A stretch of 64,000 bases of DNA from Aselliscus stoliczkanus (GCA_033961575.1 CM066729.1:97777001-97841000), one strand, 5' to 3'. Counted from the first letter of the stretch, positions 12,510 to 26,489 are shown. Notes: generated by a model not told the origin, from the letters alone. Numbers and translations: made by a program.

Positions 12510-13330
12510 TATTCATTTGTTTTCATTTATTCAAGCACATATTTATTGCTTACCTATAGTGTGCTCAGCACTCTGCCAAGTGTAAGAGAAGCAACCATGA
12601 GCAAAATCAGATCCATAGGTGTCACCAGGTAATGGGAAAGAGACACTATTCAGAGCATCAAACAAATTTAAGTTGTAATTCTGATCAGTCTCACCAAGGG
12701 TAGCTATATAGTATTATTTAGGTTTATAAAAGCGGCATGTAATTGTTGTAATGATCAGGGTGGAGGTAGAGATTGGAAAGAAGAGTGGGTATAAACTAGA
12801 GCAAGGTCATTTCGAGCCCAGATCCTGTGACAGGCCTAGGCCTGTAGCAGGAGGAAGCTCAAAATATTTGTGGAGCTAACAGAAGGCAGAGAAGGTAATG
12901 GAACAGGAAGAGCCTGGAGAGCTGGATAGAGGAATGAACACTCTGGCTCTTGTAGGTCTTGTTAAGGACTTTATCTTAAGAGCAATGAGTTTATTTTAAG
13001 AGCCATTGAAGTACACTAGGACCCAGATTGTATTTACATTTCAAAGCCTTCATCTGGCTACACTGAAGTGAAGCTCTTTAATAGCTTTCCTAAATCCTAG
13101 TGGGAATTGATGGAAGGTTGATCTGGGATGGTAGCTGGCTATGGAGATGGAGATGAATAGATTGATTGGAGAAATTTTGGGGAGGACTAGGGGACAGAAA
13201 TGTCGATTTCAAGGAAGACTGGTTTTTACTTTTCGTTGTTCACTGAGATTGGAACACCAGGTGATAACAAGGCTTAAATTAAGCTTGGGCTGCTGAATTT
13301 GAGAAATCTCTAGGTAATTTATATATTAAA
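12510..13330 (-). repeat. L2 LINE fragment, antisense
   Basis: CATTTATTCAAGCACATATT with GTGTGCTCAGCACTCTGCC is the reversed L2 tail. Further on, CTTGTTAAGGACTTTATCTT and a GAGCAATGAGTTTATTTTAAGAGCC block match the reversed L2 coding end. Confidence 0.6.
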
Positions 13331-14069
13331 TCTATCCATGGCAGCAATAAGGTAGAAATATTAAAAATATGACATGTGATACCTGTTTTAGAGATTATAA
13401 TCTTATTGGAAAAATAAGATATAGACACGAAATATTTAAGTGGCAATCAGGACTTCATTTATTAAGTAATACATAAGGTCTAGATTGTAGCCCTGATCCA
13501 ATATCCTTTTCTATTTAGTATTATATTTAATTATCTAAACTCAGCTATTTAACATTTCATCTTTGAAGCCTATTAAAATATCAACGTAATTATTGGAACT
13601 TAATTTATTAGTAAATACTGTGGTTATATATATTATTATTTAAGATGATATAAAAGTCTTCATAAAGAAAAGTTTCATCATATATTTGAATAGAAATGTT
13701 CATTCGTATGTAGAATATATGTTTTATTCAAGTGTTGATTGATGTTAGTTAAAATGGAGATTCCAGGAGGCCATGCCATTTTTTGTAATACAACAATTCT
13801 CTTAACACATTCCTCTGCAGAAACAGGCACATATATGGTATCAACAGAAACGGTGATGGGTCCTGAAAGCATCTGTGGACAAGGGATTTGAAGAGCAGAC
13901 AGGGTTTATACAAAGTTTTAGCAAGAGCACTTTCCAAAGGTGGAGGGTTAAAAGGATTCAGGAATTAGAGGGTGTAGGCAATGTGGACACCAGAAGGATT
14001 AGTCAGTAAATAGGGCAGAGAGAGGGGGTGAAAATTATGTGGTGTTTAAATAGTAGTGCTAACACATAG

Positions 14070-14465
<396 letters not shown>

Positions 14466-17172
14466 TAAAACGGGCTTTCTGTGTTTCGTGGGGGGTGTGG
14501 GCAGTGTTGTGGCAGAGTGGGATCATCTGCCTTGACAATGGCCATCAAACATCAAACGCATATCACAGGTTTTACCTGAGAAAAACCTTTAGCTGTGTAA
14601 ATGGATACGATCCAGTGTTTGAATTTTTTGTATTTCTCATCCTTGCTGATTATTCAGGCTAAATTGGGATTTAAACGTAGTTGTTGCACTTTTTTTTTTG
14701 ATTTGGATCTGTTTTCTGTTGAACGTTTTGACTGAAATTGATTTATTTCCCTCCGTTGTTGCTTTTAAATGTACTGAATATAGTATATTTCTGTCAAAGA
14801 GTAGTGTGGGATTATTTTTCCTTTATTACGAGAAATACTTTTAACTAGCACTGTAAGGTATGGTTTTAAAGCGTTTCTAATGCTTAGAAACGTATTATAC
14901 TTTTAGTAAAGTTATATCCAGACAAATGTATGTACATGCCTCATGCTTGATTATCTTGGCTACTGTCCTGCACCCAGGGAGGAAAATGTGAATGCAATCC
15001 TCAGGTAGTTGATGGTTCCATTTTTTTTTTTAATACAATAGCAAAGGCAGCTTATTTGAAAGTATCTCAAGAAGGATATGTTGATGAATGATTAAATTGT
15101 TATTTCTAGAGTCTAGATGTGTATTGTATTTGAGTAAGAACTGGGCTTCTCTTCTTTTCAATAAACATTCAAGAGATAGCCAGAAAGTTTCATTCCCTTG
15201 AAAGAATCCAGCTGTGTACCTGTACGAATGACAGAAATTGAGAATTACACAGGGATTGGGGAGACAATTGAAATTTAGGTCTAATTCACTTTAACTATAT
15301 GTAATTATATGTGAAACTTTATGCATAACTATGTATTATTTGATGATTGATATTTTGATATAATTTGGGTTCAAAATTGTAATTATATCATCTGTTTTCA
15401 TAATCACTAACATTGTCTCCAATATTCAGCTAAAATTTGAATATATGCAACCATGGATACTTATAAATTATAAGTTTATATTTATATTTAGAAACAGATT
15501 ATTTCAACTTAGTTATATTAGTAATGTGGAATAAGCCCTAGAGAATTTAGGTGATTTGATTACACTTACAGAGACATGTAGTACTTAAGTTGAGACAGAA
15601 TGCCAAAGATGTCTAATATTACATTTAGATAGAATAAAAAATTAAAGTAACCATTTAAAACTATGTCAGAAGTAGTCATTTGCATTTTTAAAACATGTAC
15701 TTGAAACCCAAGTTTGTATTTCTCTATTCACTGTTAATTGATAATCAACTTACTGTTTTTTCTCTTATTGCATTGATTATCAGTTAAAGTCTCAGGGCTA
15801 AATCAGTGAGATGTATAGAAGCTATAATCACAACAGAAAGCTGTTTTCTACCTTTTTTTTTAAAGCCCAACTTTAAATGTAGCATAAGCAAAGGAAGTTT
15901 AAAGTTTCAACTTACTTATAAAAGGACATACATAGTTTTGAAAGGCATCTTTCAATGTTATGATATGAGCATCTTTCTAACTCTTGACATTTATATTTAA
16001 GATTAATTATTTCCTGCAGAGGTACATTTAAGTTGACATTTGAGAACAAATTTAGAGAATGAAGAAAGATGATGTGTATGAGTTAGGCCAACTCCTATAT
16101 ATGGTAGGTAAGAAACTGAAGATCAGGAGGGAAGAAAAACAGAGTGATTGTTTATTCTCTGGAATTATAATTCCTTATAAATGAAGTGTGTGCCAACAGA
16201 AATATTTCAAAGATCATCTCATGTTTCTGTTATTTCCTACTTTACTTTCATGCTTCATGTTGTCAGAATTAAAACAAAAAAAGTTATAGACTTTAATAGT
16301 CTAACTGCTTACCCTGTAGATCATCCTGTTTAAAACACTTCTAGTTTTACCTCAGATGGTCAAGATAACCCTAATGCACTGGGATTTAGAGGACTGTCTT
16401 TTTGAATCTGGCTTTTGTGTCGGTATTTTAAATGACACTAAGTTTGCAGCTAAATTCTCTTTCTAAGCTGGACATTCTGTTATTACCTTAAGAGTCCATT
16501 ATGGGAAAAGCTCTGCCAATCTTAGTCATCAAATATACCATCATCAAATTGAAAGAAGACAAAAGATCATTATGTCCCTTTTACCAGTAACATATTGAAA
16601 TATGTAGTCTCTTAATGCAAAATTCACAGCTTTTACCATGATATTCCTCATTATACCTCCAAAATGTTATCAAGAGCCAGAGGAAAAATAATATTATATA
16701 TAATCTATGGAATAAAATTTAATAAAAGTACTTTAAAAATACTTTAAGATACTATGCAGCAATAGTTCATATACTTGGAAAGGGAGAAATATATAGATAT
16801 TGTATATTCAATATAGTTTGATATTAACAAGGACAGTTTGATCATAAGGATCTTTATTAATGATAATAATAATTATATGAAACCTTGAGAAAAGTTTCAT
16901 AGTGTTTGCTTTCGATAATTTTTATACTGGCTTAACTGCAATAATTAAAACCATGTTTTTATATGGATAAATTGTATTATTTGGACACAAGTTATATGGG
17001 GGAAAATAAGTATTTTGCAATGAAAATGGGTTTTCTGTGTTTAAAAAAATTTGGAAACTATTTAGTAAATTCATGCTCCAGTGCACTACAAATAGTTATA
17101 TAGTAGTTGAATTTACTTGTATTTCATTTATTTATTTTAGGCAGTGGTTGCTTGTCATTCACCATTTCAAAT

Positions 17173-17206
17173 TTTGATTTGAGGATGTTTGCATCCTCAA
17201 ATCAAA
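17173..17206. repeat. Perfect 15-bp inverted repeat with 4-nt loop
   Basis: TTTGATTTGAGGATG (17173-17187), loop TTTG, then the exact reverse complement CATCCTCAAATCAAA (17192-17206), followed by GCA and eight T. No repeat family is recognised around it. Confidence 0.9.
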
Positions 17207-18029
17207 GCATTTTTTTTATATTACGTAAATAACCATTGGGAGGGGCAGGGAAGCATGGCTCATATTTGATGTAGGTTAAATCTATACAGTACTGGTATAA
17301 TTTGGTTTTATTTTTTCCTGGAGTATATCACTACTTTTTTTTTATTTTTATTTTTTAAATTTTCTTAGTTTAAGTATCAGAAGTTCAATAATAATTATTA
17401 TTATTCTAAGCAAAGTCTCAGACACAGGAAGGCAAAGATTGCATCGAATATCTTAGTGAAACTGTAGCCCAAAGTAATAGCATTAACAAAAGTGTCTTGA
17501 GGCAACACAGGTTTAACAGCACAGTTGTAGGTATTGCTTCTAAAAACATTTATCTGGGTTTTATTTGCCTTTAAACTAAGTTTTACAGCTGTAACAACAA
17601 CTGGATTTCTTGGTCCCTACCAATGTCAATCTCTCAAACATTGAAAAGAAATGATATGGAATGCCATTTAAAAACTTTTATTTCTGTATGGAAATGATAA
17701 TATTTTGTTATATTTGTTTTTAGTCTTTATTTAAATTTAAATAATGCACCAAAAGAATTATATTTATTGGTTATTTTTAGGATTATTTATTTTTATTTTA
17801 ATTTAAATCCCAAAAATACCCAGGGTAGACCCAGTGAAAAGCAAAGTCCAGCCTTTTGGTGTTGATCTTTGCTAATGTGGTAAAAGCTCAGTTTTGGTGC
17901 AATTAAACTTATTTCACCTAATTATAAAGTCTAAAAATTAGAATGCTAAGAAATATATAGTGCTCCTTATATCTGAAGTTCCTACCTAGAGTTTTTGTAA
18001 GTTTATGTCTGTGAAGGAAATTAATTTTT

Positions 18030-18507
18030 AATCACAGGTACATTTTTTTTTTTTTTTAAAGATTTTATTGGGGAATTGGCGGAGGGGAACAGCGTTGGGG
18101 AATCGGGGAAGGGGAACAGACAAGTTGCTGTCTTTTTGTTCTTCAGTCTAGTTGCGGAGGATGTTGCTTCACTGTTGGTATCGTCATTGCGCTCTTCCCG
18201 GATGAGGCAGATCGGTCGCTGGCCTCTGGATGTCGCTCACCGCGGCTATTGGCAGCTCACGCTTGGCTGCCAGCCGCTCACGCTGGCTGCGGGCCACTCA
18301 CTGTAGCCTATGGCAGCCCACTGTAGCAGGGGCTGCAGCCCACACCATCACCGGGGCTCGCACAGCCCAGCTCCAGGTGGAGCTGTTGTTAGCTGTAGAG
18401 GACAGTGTCACTGGTCCTCATGTGGGATCCGAACCGGGGCCGCTGGCATCCCAAAACCAGCGCTTAACCAATGCGCCACTTGGCCGGCCAATCACAGGTA
18501 CATTTTT
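18030..18507 (-). mobile_element. Long SINE, minus strand, perfect 18-bp TSD
   Basis: About 442 bp, from AAAGATTTTATTGGGGAATT (reversed tail) through the body to CACTTGGCCGGCC. AATCACAGGTACATTTTT is duplicated at 18030-18047 and 18490-18507. Open frames across it are antisense SINE sequence. Confidence 0.95.
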
Positions 18508-18651
18508 AAAATTTGTTTTTAACTACCATTTTTCTTTGCAAACCAAGAATGCTGTGTCTTGGTGGGGACATTCAGTTGGAAAGTTTAGAAGATATTGCTG
18601 TTGCTAAGATTCATGAAAACTCACTATTTAATTCAGTTTCAAACTCAGCTT

Positions 18652-19142
18652 TCTACAAAGGTCTTTTTTTTTTTTTTTTAAAGATTTTTTTTTTTTATTG
18701 GGGAATTGGGGGAGGAGAACAGCATTGGGGAATGGAGGAAGGGGAACAGACAAATTGCTCTCCTTTTGTTCTTCAGTCTAGTTGCGGAGGATGTTGCTTC
18801 ACTGGCCCATGTTGGTATCGTCATTGCGCTCTTCCTGGATGAGGCAGATGGGTTGCTGGCCTCTGGATGTCGCTCACCGCAGCTATTGGCAGCTCACGCT
18901 GGCTGCCAGCCGCTCACACTGGCTGCAGGCCACTCACTGTAGCCTATGGCAGCCCACTGCAGCAGGGGCTGCAGCCCACACCATCACCGGGGCTCGCACA
19001 GCCCAGCTCCAGGTGGAGCTGTTGTTAGCTGTGGAGGACAGTGTCACTGGCCCTCATATGTGGGATCCGAACCAGGGCTGCTGGCATCCTAAAACCAGCT
19101 CTTAACCAATGCGCCACTCGGCCGGCCCTCTACAAAGGTCTT
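18652..19142 (-). mobile_element. Long SINE, minus strand, 14-bp TSD
   Basis: Closely related to the preceding copy, only about 140 bp away and in the same orientation. TCTACAAAGGTCTT flanks it at 18652-18665 and 19129-19142. Confidence 0.95.
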
Positions 19143-19433
19143 GCAGGTAGTATTTTCTTGGTTGTTTTGTATTAGCTCCATTTGAGAGTTTACTAAATGT
19201 TTAGGAAACTATTTTATGGATCTAGTCTCTTATACCTAACATTGCCGATTATTAAATGTAGAACTCCGTTTTATGCCAGGAACAAATTGATAGTACAGTT
19301 CTTTGATACCACTTATAGTTATTAAGTAATTTGATCTTAGGTAATTGCATTGAATTTTAAGGAAAATTAATTTGAACCTTGACTCTCACGCTTTCCATTG
19401 CAGAACATGGCTCTCTCTACGCCACCTGCTAAG

Positions 19434-19657
19434 AAATGCACAGTCAGATAATTTAACACATATATAGTCATGGGATGTGGAATATAGCGTGGGGGCGGAG
19501 TCAATGGAATTGTAATAGATATATGATCTCAGGGGTGGGAGGACAAGGGATGGGGAAGGGGGGAGTCACTTTGTAAGGGGTGAAAAAGATAACTATTGCA
19601 TAGTTTTGTACATCTGTAACTATTAATAATAATAATAAAAAAAAAATGCACAGTCAG
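19434..19657 (+). mobile_element. 5'-truncated retroposon, probable L1 3' end
   Basis: A 196-bp insert ending CTATTAATAATAATAATAAAA between AAATGCACAGTCAG copies (19434-19447 and 19644-19657). The GGGGTGAAAAAGATAACTA... body is not SINE. A poly(A) end plus a 14-bp duplication indicate L1-mediated insertion. A 3'UTR of a local L1 subfamily is the likeliest source. Confidence 0.7.
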
Positions 19658-19836
19658 CGTATGGCTATTTGTTTCCTATTTAAGCTGTTTTCTCCTGAGG
19701 AAGAGAAATTCCCTTCAGACTAAGGAGAAATCTGCTGGCTGCGTTAGCAGCAACATTAAAGAACTATCTTTCCTGAAAAAAAAAATAATTTTTTCCAATT
19801 AATCAAAAATTAAATTAACCCAGATTTTATTAATTT

Positions 19837-20067
19837 GGGTGCTTTTTAAGTAAAATTATTTTTTTTCGGTTACAGTTGATATTCAATTTTATTTTATATT
19901 AGTTTCAGCTGTACAGCATAGTGGTTAGACATTTATATAATTTAAGCAGTGACACGCCCCCCTCCCCAGTTAGTCTAGTACTCACCTGGCACTATATACA
20001 TGGTTGTTATGATATTATTAACTATGTTCTCTATACTGTACTTTACATCATTTGGGGTGCTTTTTAA
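19837..20067 (-). mobile_element. Short antisense L1 3' end
   Basis: TATTAGTTTCAGCTGTACAGC and CTATACTGTACTTTACATCA are the reversed L1 3'UTR motif shared with copies at 46.9, 52.6 and 63.6 kb. GGGTGCTTTTTAA is duplicated at 19837-19849 and 20055-20067. Confidence 0.8.
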
Positions 20068-20416
20068 TAGTAATTACTTTCAGGTAAAATGTTTGTATTT
20101 TGAAGTAATATTTTCCCACAACTTTCAATATATTATGATCTTTTGTTCTTAATATTAAATGGTGCTTCTTAAAGTGATTTCAAATTTGAATTAATCCAGT
20201 TTTCCTCATTTGAGTGAGATGAGAAAGTGAACTGACCACGTATGCTAAGTAGTTATATGTTTACCTAGGTACAATAGAATGTATTTCCAAAATCTGAACA
20301 GTGGAAGACAGAAGGAAGGATTATTCCTGGATGTTAAATGGTTTAGATGAACCGGTGGAAGTAGAATATGCCATTATATTATAAAATATTGAGTGACTTT
20401 GCACGTGTGCGCGCAT

Positions 20417-20417
<1 letters not shown>

Positions 20418-20461
<44 letters not shown>
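20418..20461. repeat. (CA)n microsatellite
   Basis: About 22 CA units preceded by GTGTGCGCGCATG. Confidence 0.98.
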
Positions 20462-20464
<3 letters not shown>

Positions 20465-20714
20465 GCCTGATAAGACTTCTTATCTTTGAAAGTGAACTTC
20501 TTTTTTATTGTATCTTTAAAAATATTCCCTGTTTCCTCTATCTATGTTGTCTAATCTTTTTAAAAAATTTGCCATTTTGAAGTACATTGACCAGATTCTA
20601 AAATATTTTTATATATCTTATTTTTGTTTTCATATTTGAAACAAAAATGTTAAAGGGTTATGTAGTTGAATACCTTTACAGTGTCTTTCTACTTTCTTGT
20701 ACACTTATAATCTA

Positions 20715-20866
20715 GGGCCGGCCAAGTGAGTGGCTCATTTGGTAAAGAGCTCGCTCAGGAGTGTGAGCTGAGCTCTGAGCAACAGCAGTTCGATGCCCAT
20801 CCCAAGCTGAGCTGCTGCTGAGCTGCCAACAGGTGGCAGGATGGCTCAGCTAAGAAAAAAAAAAAT
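20715..20866 (+). mobile_element. SINE of the GAGCTC-rich subfamily, plus strand
   Basis: GGGCCGGCCAAGTGAGTGGC, A-box-like TTTGGTAAAGAGC, B-box-like AGTTCGATGCCC, ending ATGGCTCAGCTAAG plus poly(A). Same subfamily as the reversed copies near 1.8 and 4.4 kb. No clear duplication. Confidence 0.88.
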
Positions 20867-21489
20867 TCTAAAATGCACTGGCTCTTTGTTCCAAAATTGG
20901 TTCATGATTAAATTAATACATATAGAGTGTATGGCAAAGTGACTGGCACATGATTATAAATCATAAATCTAATGTTGATACTGTTGTTTTCACTACTTTT
21001 TCTCATTAGCTCCACTATGGTCAGACATTAGGATTATTTATACAAATGGGGCCTGGATGCTTCTGACCTCAGAAATGGAGTCAGTTCTCCGGACTTCATT
21101 ATGATGTTGAAGATATGTGTGTTAATGTACTAAAATTTAAATAAAGTGCTTCAGTAATTACATTTTCTTAAACTAATTTCTGGTTAATTAAAGAATGCAT
21201 TGAATATATTAAACTCAATCTTGAATTGAGATCAATGGTATAAGAATTTTACCCTTACCTTTGAATCCTCATGGCTAATGCAGGACATGAAAATAGTATT
21301 GATTCAAATTATTTGTATTCAGGGAACAAATAAAACATTCAGTTTTATAACTTTTGCATTTGGGATGAAATTCAAGTTTTCTTTTTAAATTTATATGTTT
21401 GTTCACTTACAAAGCAATATTGCCATGTTTCATGACATGATTATATTTGCTAAAAATTTGAGCTTTTACTATTGGTGAGGATATATTAT

Positions 21490-21880
21490 TTTGTTGCTGC
21501 CTGGCTTAGTCAGTCAGTTCCAGCTGCTCCACAAGAATACCATATACTGGATGGCTTAAACAACAAACATTTACTTCACTGTTCTGGGCTGGAAAGTCAG
21601 AGATCAAGCTAGTAGTACGGCCAGTTTTGCTGTGAGTTTTCATTCTGGTTTTCTCTCATGGTGAAGAGAGAAAACTCTGGTCTCTTTTTCCCTGTAGAAG
21701 GGCACCAGTCCAATCATGGGTTTTGTTTTTTTTACTCCTGTGAACTCATCCAACTCTATAATGACCTTCTGCAGGCACCAACTCTGAATAGCATTACACT
21801 GGATATTAAGGCTTCAACATATGAACTTTGGGAGAGGGGACCCAAACATTCAGTGCATACTACTGCCTTTTATAACAATT
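21490..21880 (+). repeat. Ancient LTR-like relic (MaLR type, tentative)
   Basis: GGATGGCTTAAACAACAAAC, TGTTCTGGGCTGGAAAGTCA, CTTCAACATATGAACTTTGG and GACCCAAACATTCAGTGCAT are landmarks of a common old mammalian repeat that I place among MaLR LTRs with low certainty. The 76-codon frame in it has no known domain. Confidence 0.45.
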
Positions 21881-23734
21881 ATGTTTAGCCTTTTTTTGAG
21901 GGCGGGGGGTTATTTTATCATCTTAAGTAACTGAATTGAAAATCGGGGAAAAGCATGAAATCTCAATGATGAAAGTAGTAAGTTCATCAGGCCACTTGTA
22001 TCCAAATATCAGATTTAAATTGTGTTATAAGTCAAGCGTAGGGACATCATGCCTTCAAATAAATGTGTGTGTATTCTGTATTGGTTGGAAAAGTAAGAGC
22101 GGCATCCTTGGGAATACCCCATTAAGAGAGGTCAGCTGTCATTTTCTTTTGAAAGCACATAAGGATTCTCCCTCTCACTGTCTTTTTTTATGCTATTTTT
22201 CCAGAGTATTTAATATGAAATGTAAAAGTAGAAACCCATTTTCCATAATCCATGTGAGAAGTAGTAGTGTTGATTGGCATAAAGAGAAGGTTTGAGTTTC
22301 AATGGGCATTTCAGCAGAAAAGGACAAAGTTTGCTGACCATTTTAATGTGGGTGTTTGAGGAGCTGGCTGTGTTCAGGGCATGTACTATTCATTCATAAA
22401 AGCTAACAGGATAAAACACTCTTAGTTAAACAGATTACAGGCTCCTGTGTTCAGTTGACTTCTCCATGAGGCATGCTTTTATTGGTTTTCCTTCATCTTA
22501 CATGACTTATATATTAATCTTTAGCGAATTCGTAGAAAGATCTCAGAGTTAGGGGCATATTTTCTTTCCTTAACTCCCAATTGCAGGTTAAGAAAGATGG
22601 TTAATAAGCCTTTAGAGATCACATTTAGACAACTATGAGAAATTATCTTTTATCTTTGATTATAGCACTCATATATATTCACTATTGAACGCTTTTAGAA
22701 GACATACATGCTGTTGTGATTTCGTTACCCAGAATTAACTACTGTTGAAATTTTGGTGGCTATCCTTCTAGATATGCTAACATTCTTATGTGCCCTATAG
22801 GAAAAACCCTTTAATAATCAGTTAATAGTTCATTTTTTTCTTATATGGCCAAAAAAGACATTGAATGTGTTGGAACACACATCTATGGCATAAAGACTAA
22901 ATGGGAAAGTTGGGCTATTCAAATTAGATGCTACAAAACAGTTTCTGTCTGCTGAATATTATCAGGTACACCATCCTGGACCAGATTTAATCCAGCGATC
23001 TTCTAATTAAAGGTTACATATTAATACGTTACCAGCTTCACGAACCACTCCTTTTATTGTCTCAAAAAGTAGATGGTGTTCATACATGCGGGAAAGTAGT
23101 AAGGTGATTATTTCAACACTAGTCGATGCTTAGATATAAAGCCCCTTAAGGCTTCCAGGAAATCAATTCAGTATTTAGTTATTTATGGGAAATTCTTGGC
23201 AGTGTCTCCTTAATCAACATTACTGTCTTTAAAAAATAATAAAGTAACATGGTGAATCTGGTTATCGCTCAGATCTTATCATCATATCACTCCACCTTTT
23301 AATCCTTCTAATTTATTTATGATTAAATGCTAGAAGTGTTTCCCATATACACAGAGTAACTTGAGAATCATTCGTATTTAGTTTTTTTTTTAAACTTTTG
23401 CTTCAGTGACAAGTTTATTTAATAAAACATGCCTAAAACTTCTTAGTATAATTAATTTTAATTAATACAGTCTAAATTACTTAAGCTTTCATTAATTATC
23501 AATTTCAACTTTTTTATGTCAGGTAGAAGAAAGTACTATTGAATGTTTTGGTGGCACAAAAATTGTTCTGTCTCTTTGTACAATTTGGGCATTAAAATAT
23601 TGTTTTTAAAAAGTCAGAAATGAAATAAAAATATGAAGAGTACCAACATATAGTTTATCCAAAGAAGTAATAATAATAATAATGGTGGATTTTCTAAATA
23701 GCTCTTACAAGGGATTCTGCTTAGTTTTAGCTAT

Positions 23735-24400
23735 TCATTGGTGAACAAAACCAAAATGGCTTCTGCCTTCCTGGAAATTTTAGTTGGGGGTGGGTGATAA
23801 CAGCAAATAAGCAACTAAACTTGCTACAATAACTCTATGGTCAGACAAATACCAGGAAGGATTGGGGTTAAGCAGAGAGCTAAAATACATGTGGATATTA
23901 CCAATGTGCAGAGTAAAGGAAAAAGTGTTTCATTCAGCAAAACAGTGCATCTAAAAGGCCATGAAGAAATGATAGACTTTGGCATATTAGAGAATATGGA
24001 AAAATGGCTAGTATGGCATAGAAGCTAGAGAGATAGTTGGGGACTAGGTGATGCGGGGTCCTGTAACCAGGTTAAAGATGTTGGACTGTATATGTTTAAT
24101 GCAATGAGAGCTACTGAAGTGTTGTAGGCAGGTGAGGTGATCTGATTTACATTTTGAAATATCACTCATGTGGCATTGAGTACTACATGTGTAGAGAATG
24201 AGTTGCAGAAAGATTGGGGAAGATGAATTAGGAAGCTATGGCAGTATTCCAGGCAAAAGATGGTGTTGTTGGAAACAAGTGATAGTAAAGGATATGAAGA
24301 GAAAAACGAGGATTCAATTTGGAGATTGGCTTAATTTTGGAGAATGAGACAGAAGTTGAGATTTTGCAAGAGATGCAATTATTGGTGATTTCAAAGTAAG
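23735..24400 (-). repeat. L2 LINE fragment, antisense
   Basis: TTCATTGGTGAACAAAACC with CTGCCTTCCTGGAA, then GTGATCTGATTTACATTTTG and AGTATTCCAGGCAAAAGATG follow the reversed L2 end, parallel to the 12.5-13.3 kb copy. Confidence 0.6.
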
Positions 24401-25644
24401 TGCAATTCAGTGACTGATTGTGCAAGAAGAATTGAGAGTTTGCATTAGGTTATGTTAGCTTTGAATGGTTAGCAGGAGGTCAGTACATTCCAGCCCATCA
24501 CAGTACCCAAAAATGGCACTTTCCTCTTACCCTCATCCTCCCGGCCTGGAATGTGCTCATCTTCCTGTTCCACTGGTCAGTCCCTTACAGTCACCTCTAC
24601 AACCATGCTGTGACCCCCATGCCTAGCACCATTCTGGGCACATTGTAAGTGAGATGACCTAACCATGTAGCTTGTAAGTCTTTTCTTCCATATCTGACGA
24701 ACATCTTGAAGCTGCAGAGTGCCTATTCAAGGAATAGTCTCATCTGCCCTTTTCACTCATTTCTTACCCAACTTCGTTGTAACATCAAGTAGTTCATATG
24801 ATCGCAAACACTCATTTGAAAGAACAGTACATAGGATGCAGTCATCAAGTACAATTTCCCTGGGAATTTTTTGTTTGTTTGTGTTTGTTTTTTCTTTCAA
24901 GATTGTGGAATATTTAAGTGGCTCTTCTAAGGATAACCTTACTCAGGAAATTTAGCTTACTTCAAGTAGTACAAAAATCCAGATGAGATCTTTTTAGGTT
25001 CTGATAAGTGTAGTGCTTGCTCTGTAAGTATAGTGATCCCCTTTAAGTAATATCAACCCGTGTTTATGACCCTAAGGACTAGCTAATAGGAAAAGAAGGT
25101 GCTTACATGCCCTGACTGATAAGGGAACAATTAATATTGACATTACCTGAAGGGGTTTTCTGAAGTTTCCCAGAGAAATTTTATATATGCAAAACAGGAC
25201 CCAACTGTCTTTACTTTCTCCTTTTCTTTCTGGATAGGGGAAAATTTACACAAAGTAAGTATTAAGAAGAATTACTTGCATTCTTGTACTTTGTCAGTAA
25301 TCTATATAGGTAAAGGTATTGTCATAGTCCAGTAGGTTTATATTTAATGAAGCAAAATTTGATGAGAAATGAAGGGAAATAAATTATGGCATAGTAATAT
25401 TTTAAATACCTTATTACAATCTTAGGCTTTGGTCTGGTTGGCGAAATTAAACTTTTTGAAAAAAAAGCTTAGTTAAAATATGCTGCAAATACCAATAGAA
25501 ATCTGGATGCTGCAATAACTAAGCTAGATAGGGGTAAGAGAGAGAAGAAACCCAAATGGATGGTGTGTATCTAATGCTGTGAGTTAGACAAATTCAGGTA
25601 TGGTCAGGATTGCCTCTCCTGATCAGCGGCAAATGGAGGCTCCT

Positions 25645-25795
25645 ACTCAAAATATGGACCAGGGACCAGCAGCACTGGCATCCCCTGGAAGCAAGTTAAG
25701 AGTTACTGGAGCTCTACTCCAGACCAATTGAATTTTAACAGAATTCCAGGGTGATTCATATACAAATCCAAGTTTGAGAAGCACAGGTGTACATT
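25645..25795 (-). repeat. MER5A-like hAT relic, antisense
   Basis: GACCAGGGACCAGCAGCACT, GGCATCCCCTGGAAGC, CAGGGTGATTCATATAC and GTTTGAGAAGCAC fit MER5A in reverse. Confidence 0.65.
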
Positions 25796-26044
25796 GTGCT
25801 AAACTGGTATTCATAGACTCCTGCTCATCCCTTAGTGCCAAACACGCCTTTTGGGAATGTGAGCCCCTGTGGATGATGTTTTTTGTTTTTTTTTAATAGA
25901 AGCCGATGAAACATGATTGAAGGTGAACTGTCCTGGGTTTCTAAAACAGTGAGGAGTGGGGGCAAGGGAGAGTGGGAAAGATATGGAAGCGACTGATAGA
26001 GACAGCAAATCAGGGGCAGAAATGCAGAGATGAGCCCACAGGAA

Positions 26045-26489
26045 GAAAAGCACAGAGTGGGGCTGGCCGAGTGGCACATTGGTTAAGAGTTGGCTTGGGA
26101 CGCCAGCTCTGAGCAGCAGGGCCCGGGCTTGGATCCCACATGCAGGCCGGTGATGCTGCACCCTCTACAGCTAAGATTGTGACCTGGAGCTGGGTTGCTG
26201 TGTGTTGCTGGTGACTGCGTAAGCTGCAGTGGGACAGGCCGGCAGCTGGCATGTTCTTTTGTGAGCTGCTGTGAGCCGCCTTCCAATAGCCGGTAAGCAA
26301 CTGCCTCATGCGGGAAGAGGGCAATGATAATACCAACATGGGCCAGTGAAGCGACGTCCACCACAACTAGACTGAAGAACAAAAAAGGACAGCAACTTGT
26401 CTGTTCCCCTTCCCTGATTCCCCAATGCTTTTTCCCTCCCCCAATTCCCCAGTAAAATCTTAAAAAAAAAAGAAAAGAAAAGCACAGAG
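26045..26489 (+). mobile_element. Long SINE, plus strand, 13-bp TSD
   Basis: Starts GGGGCTGGCCGAGTGGCACA and ends TTCCCCAGTAAAATCTTAAAA; AATAAA is mutated to AGTAAA. GAAAAGCACAGAG is duplicated at 26045-26057 and 26477-26489. Antisense frames are not genes. Confidence 0.95.
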
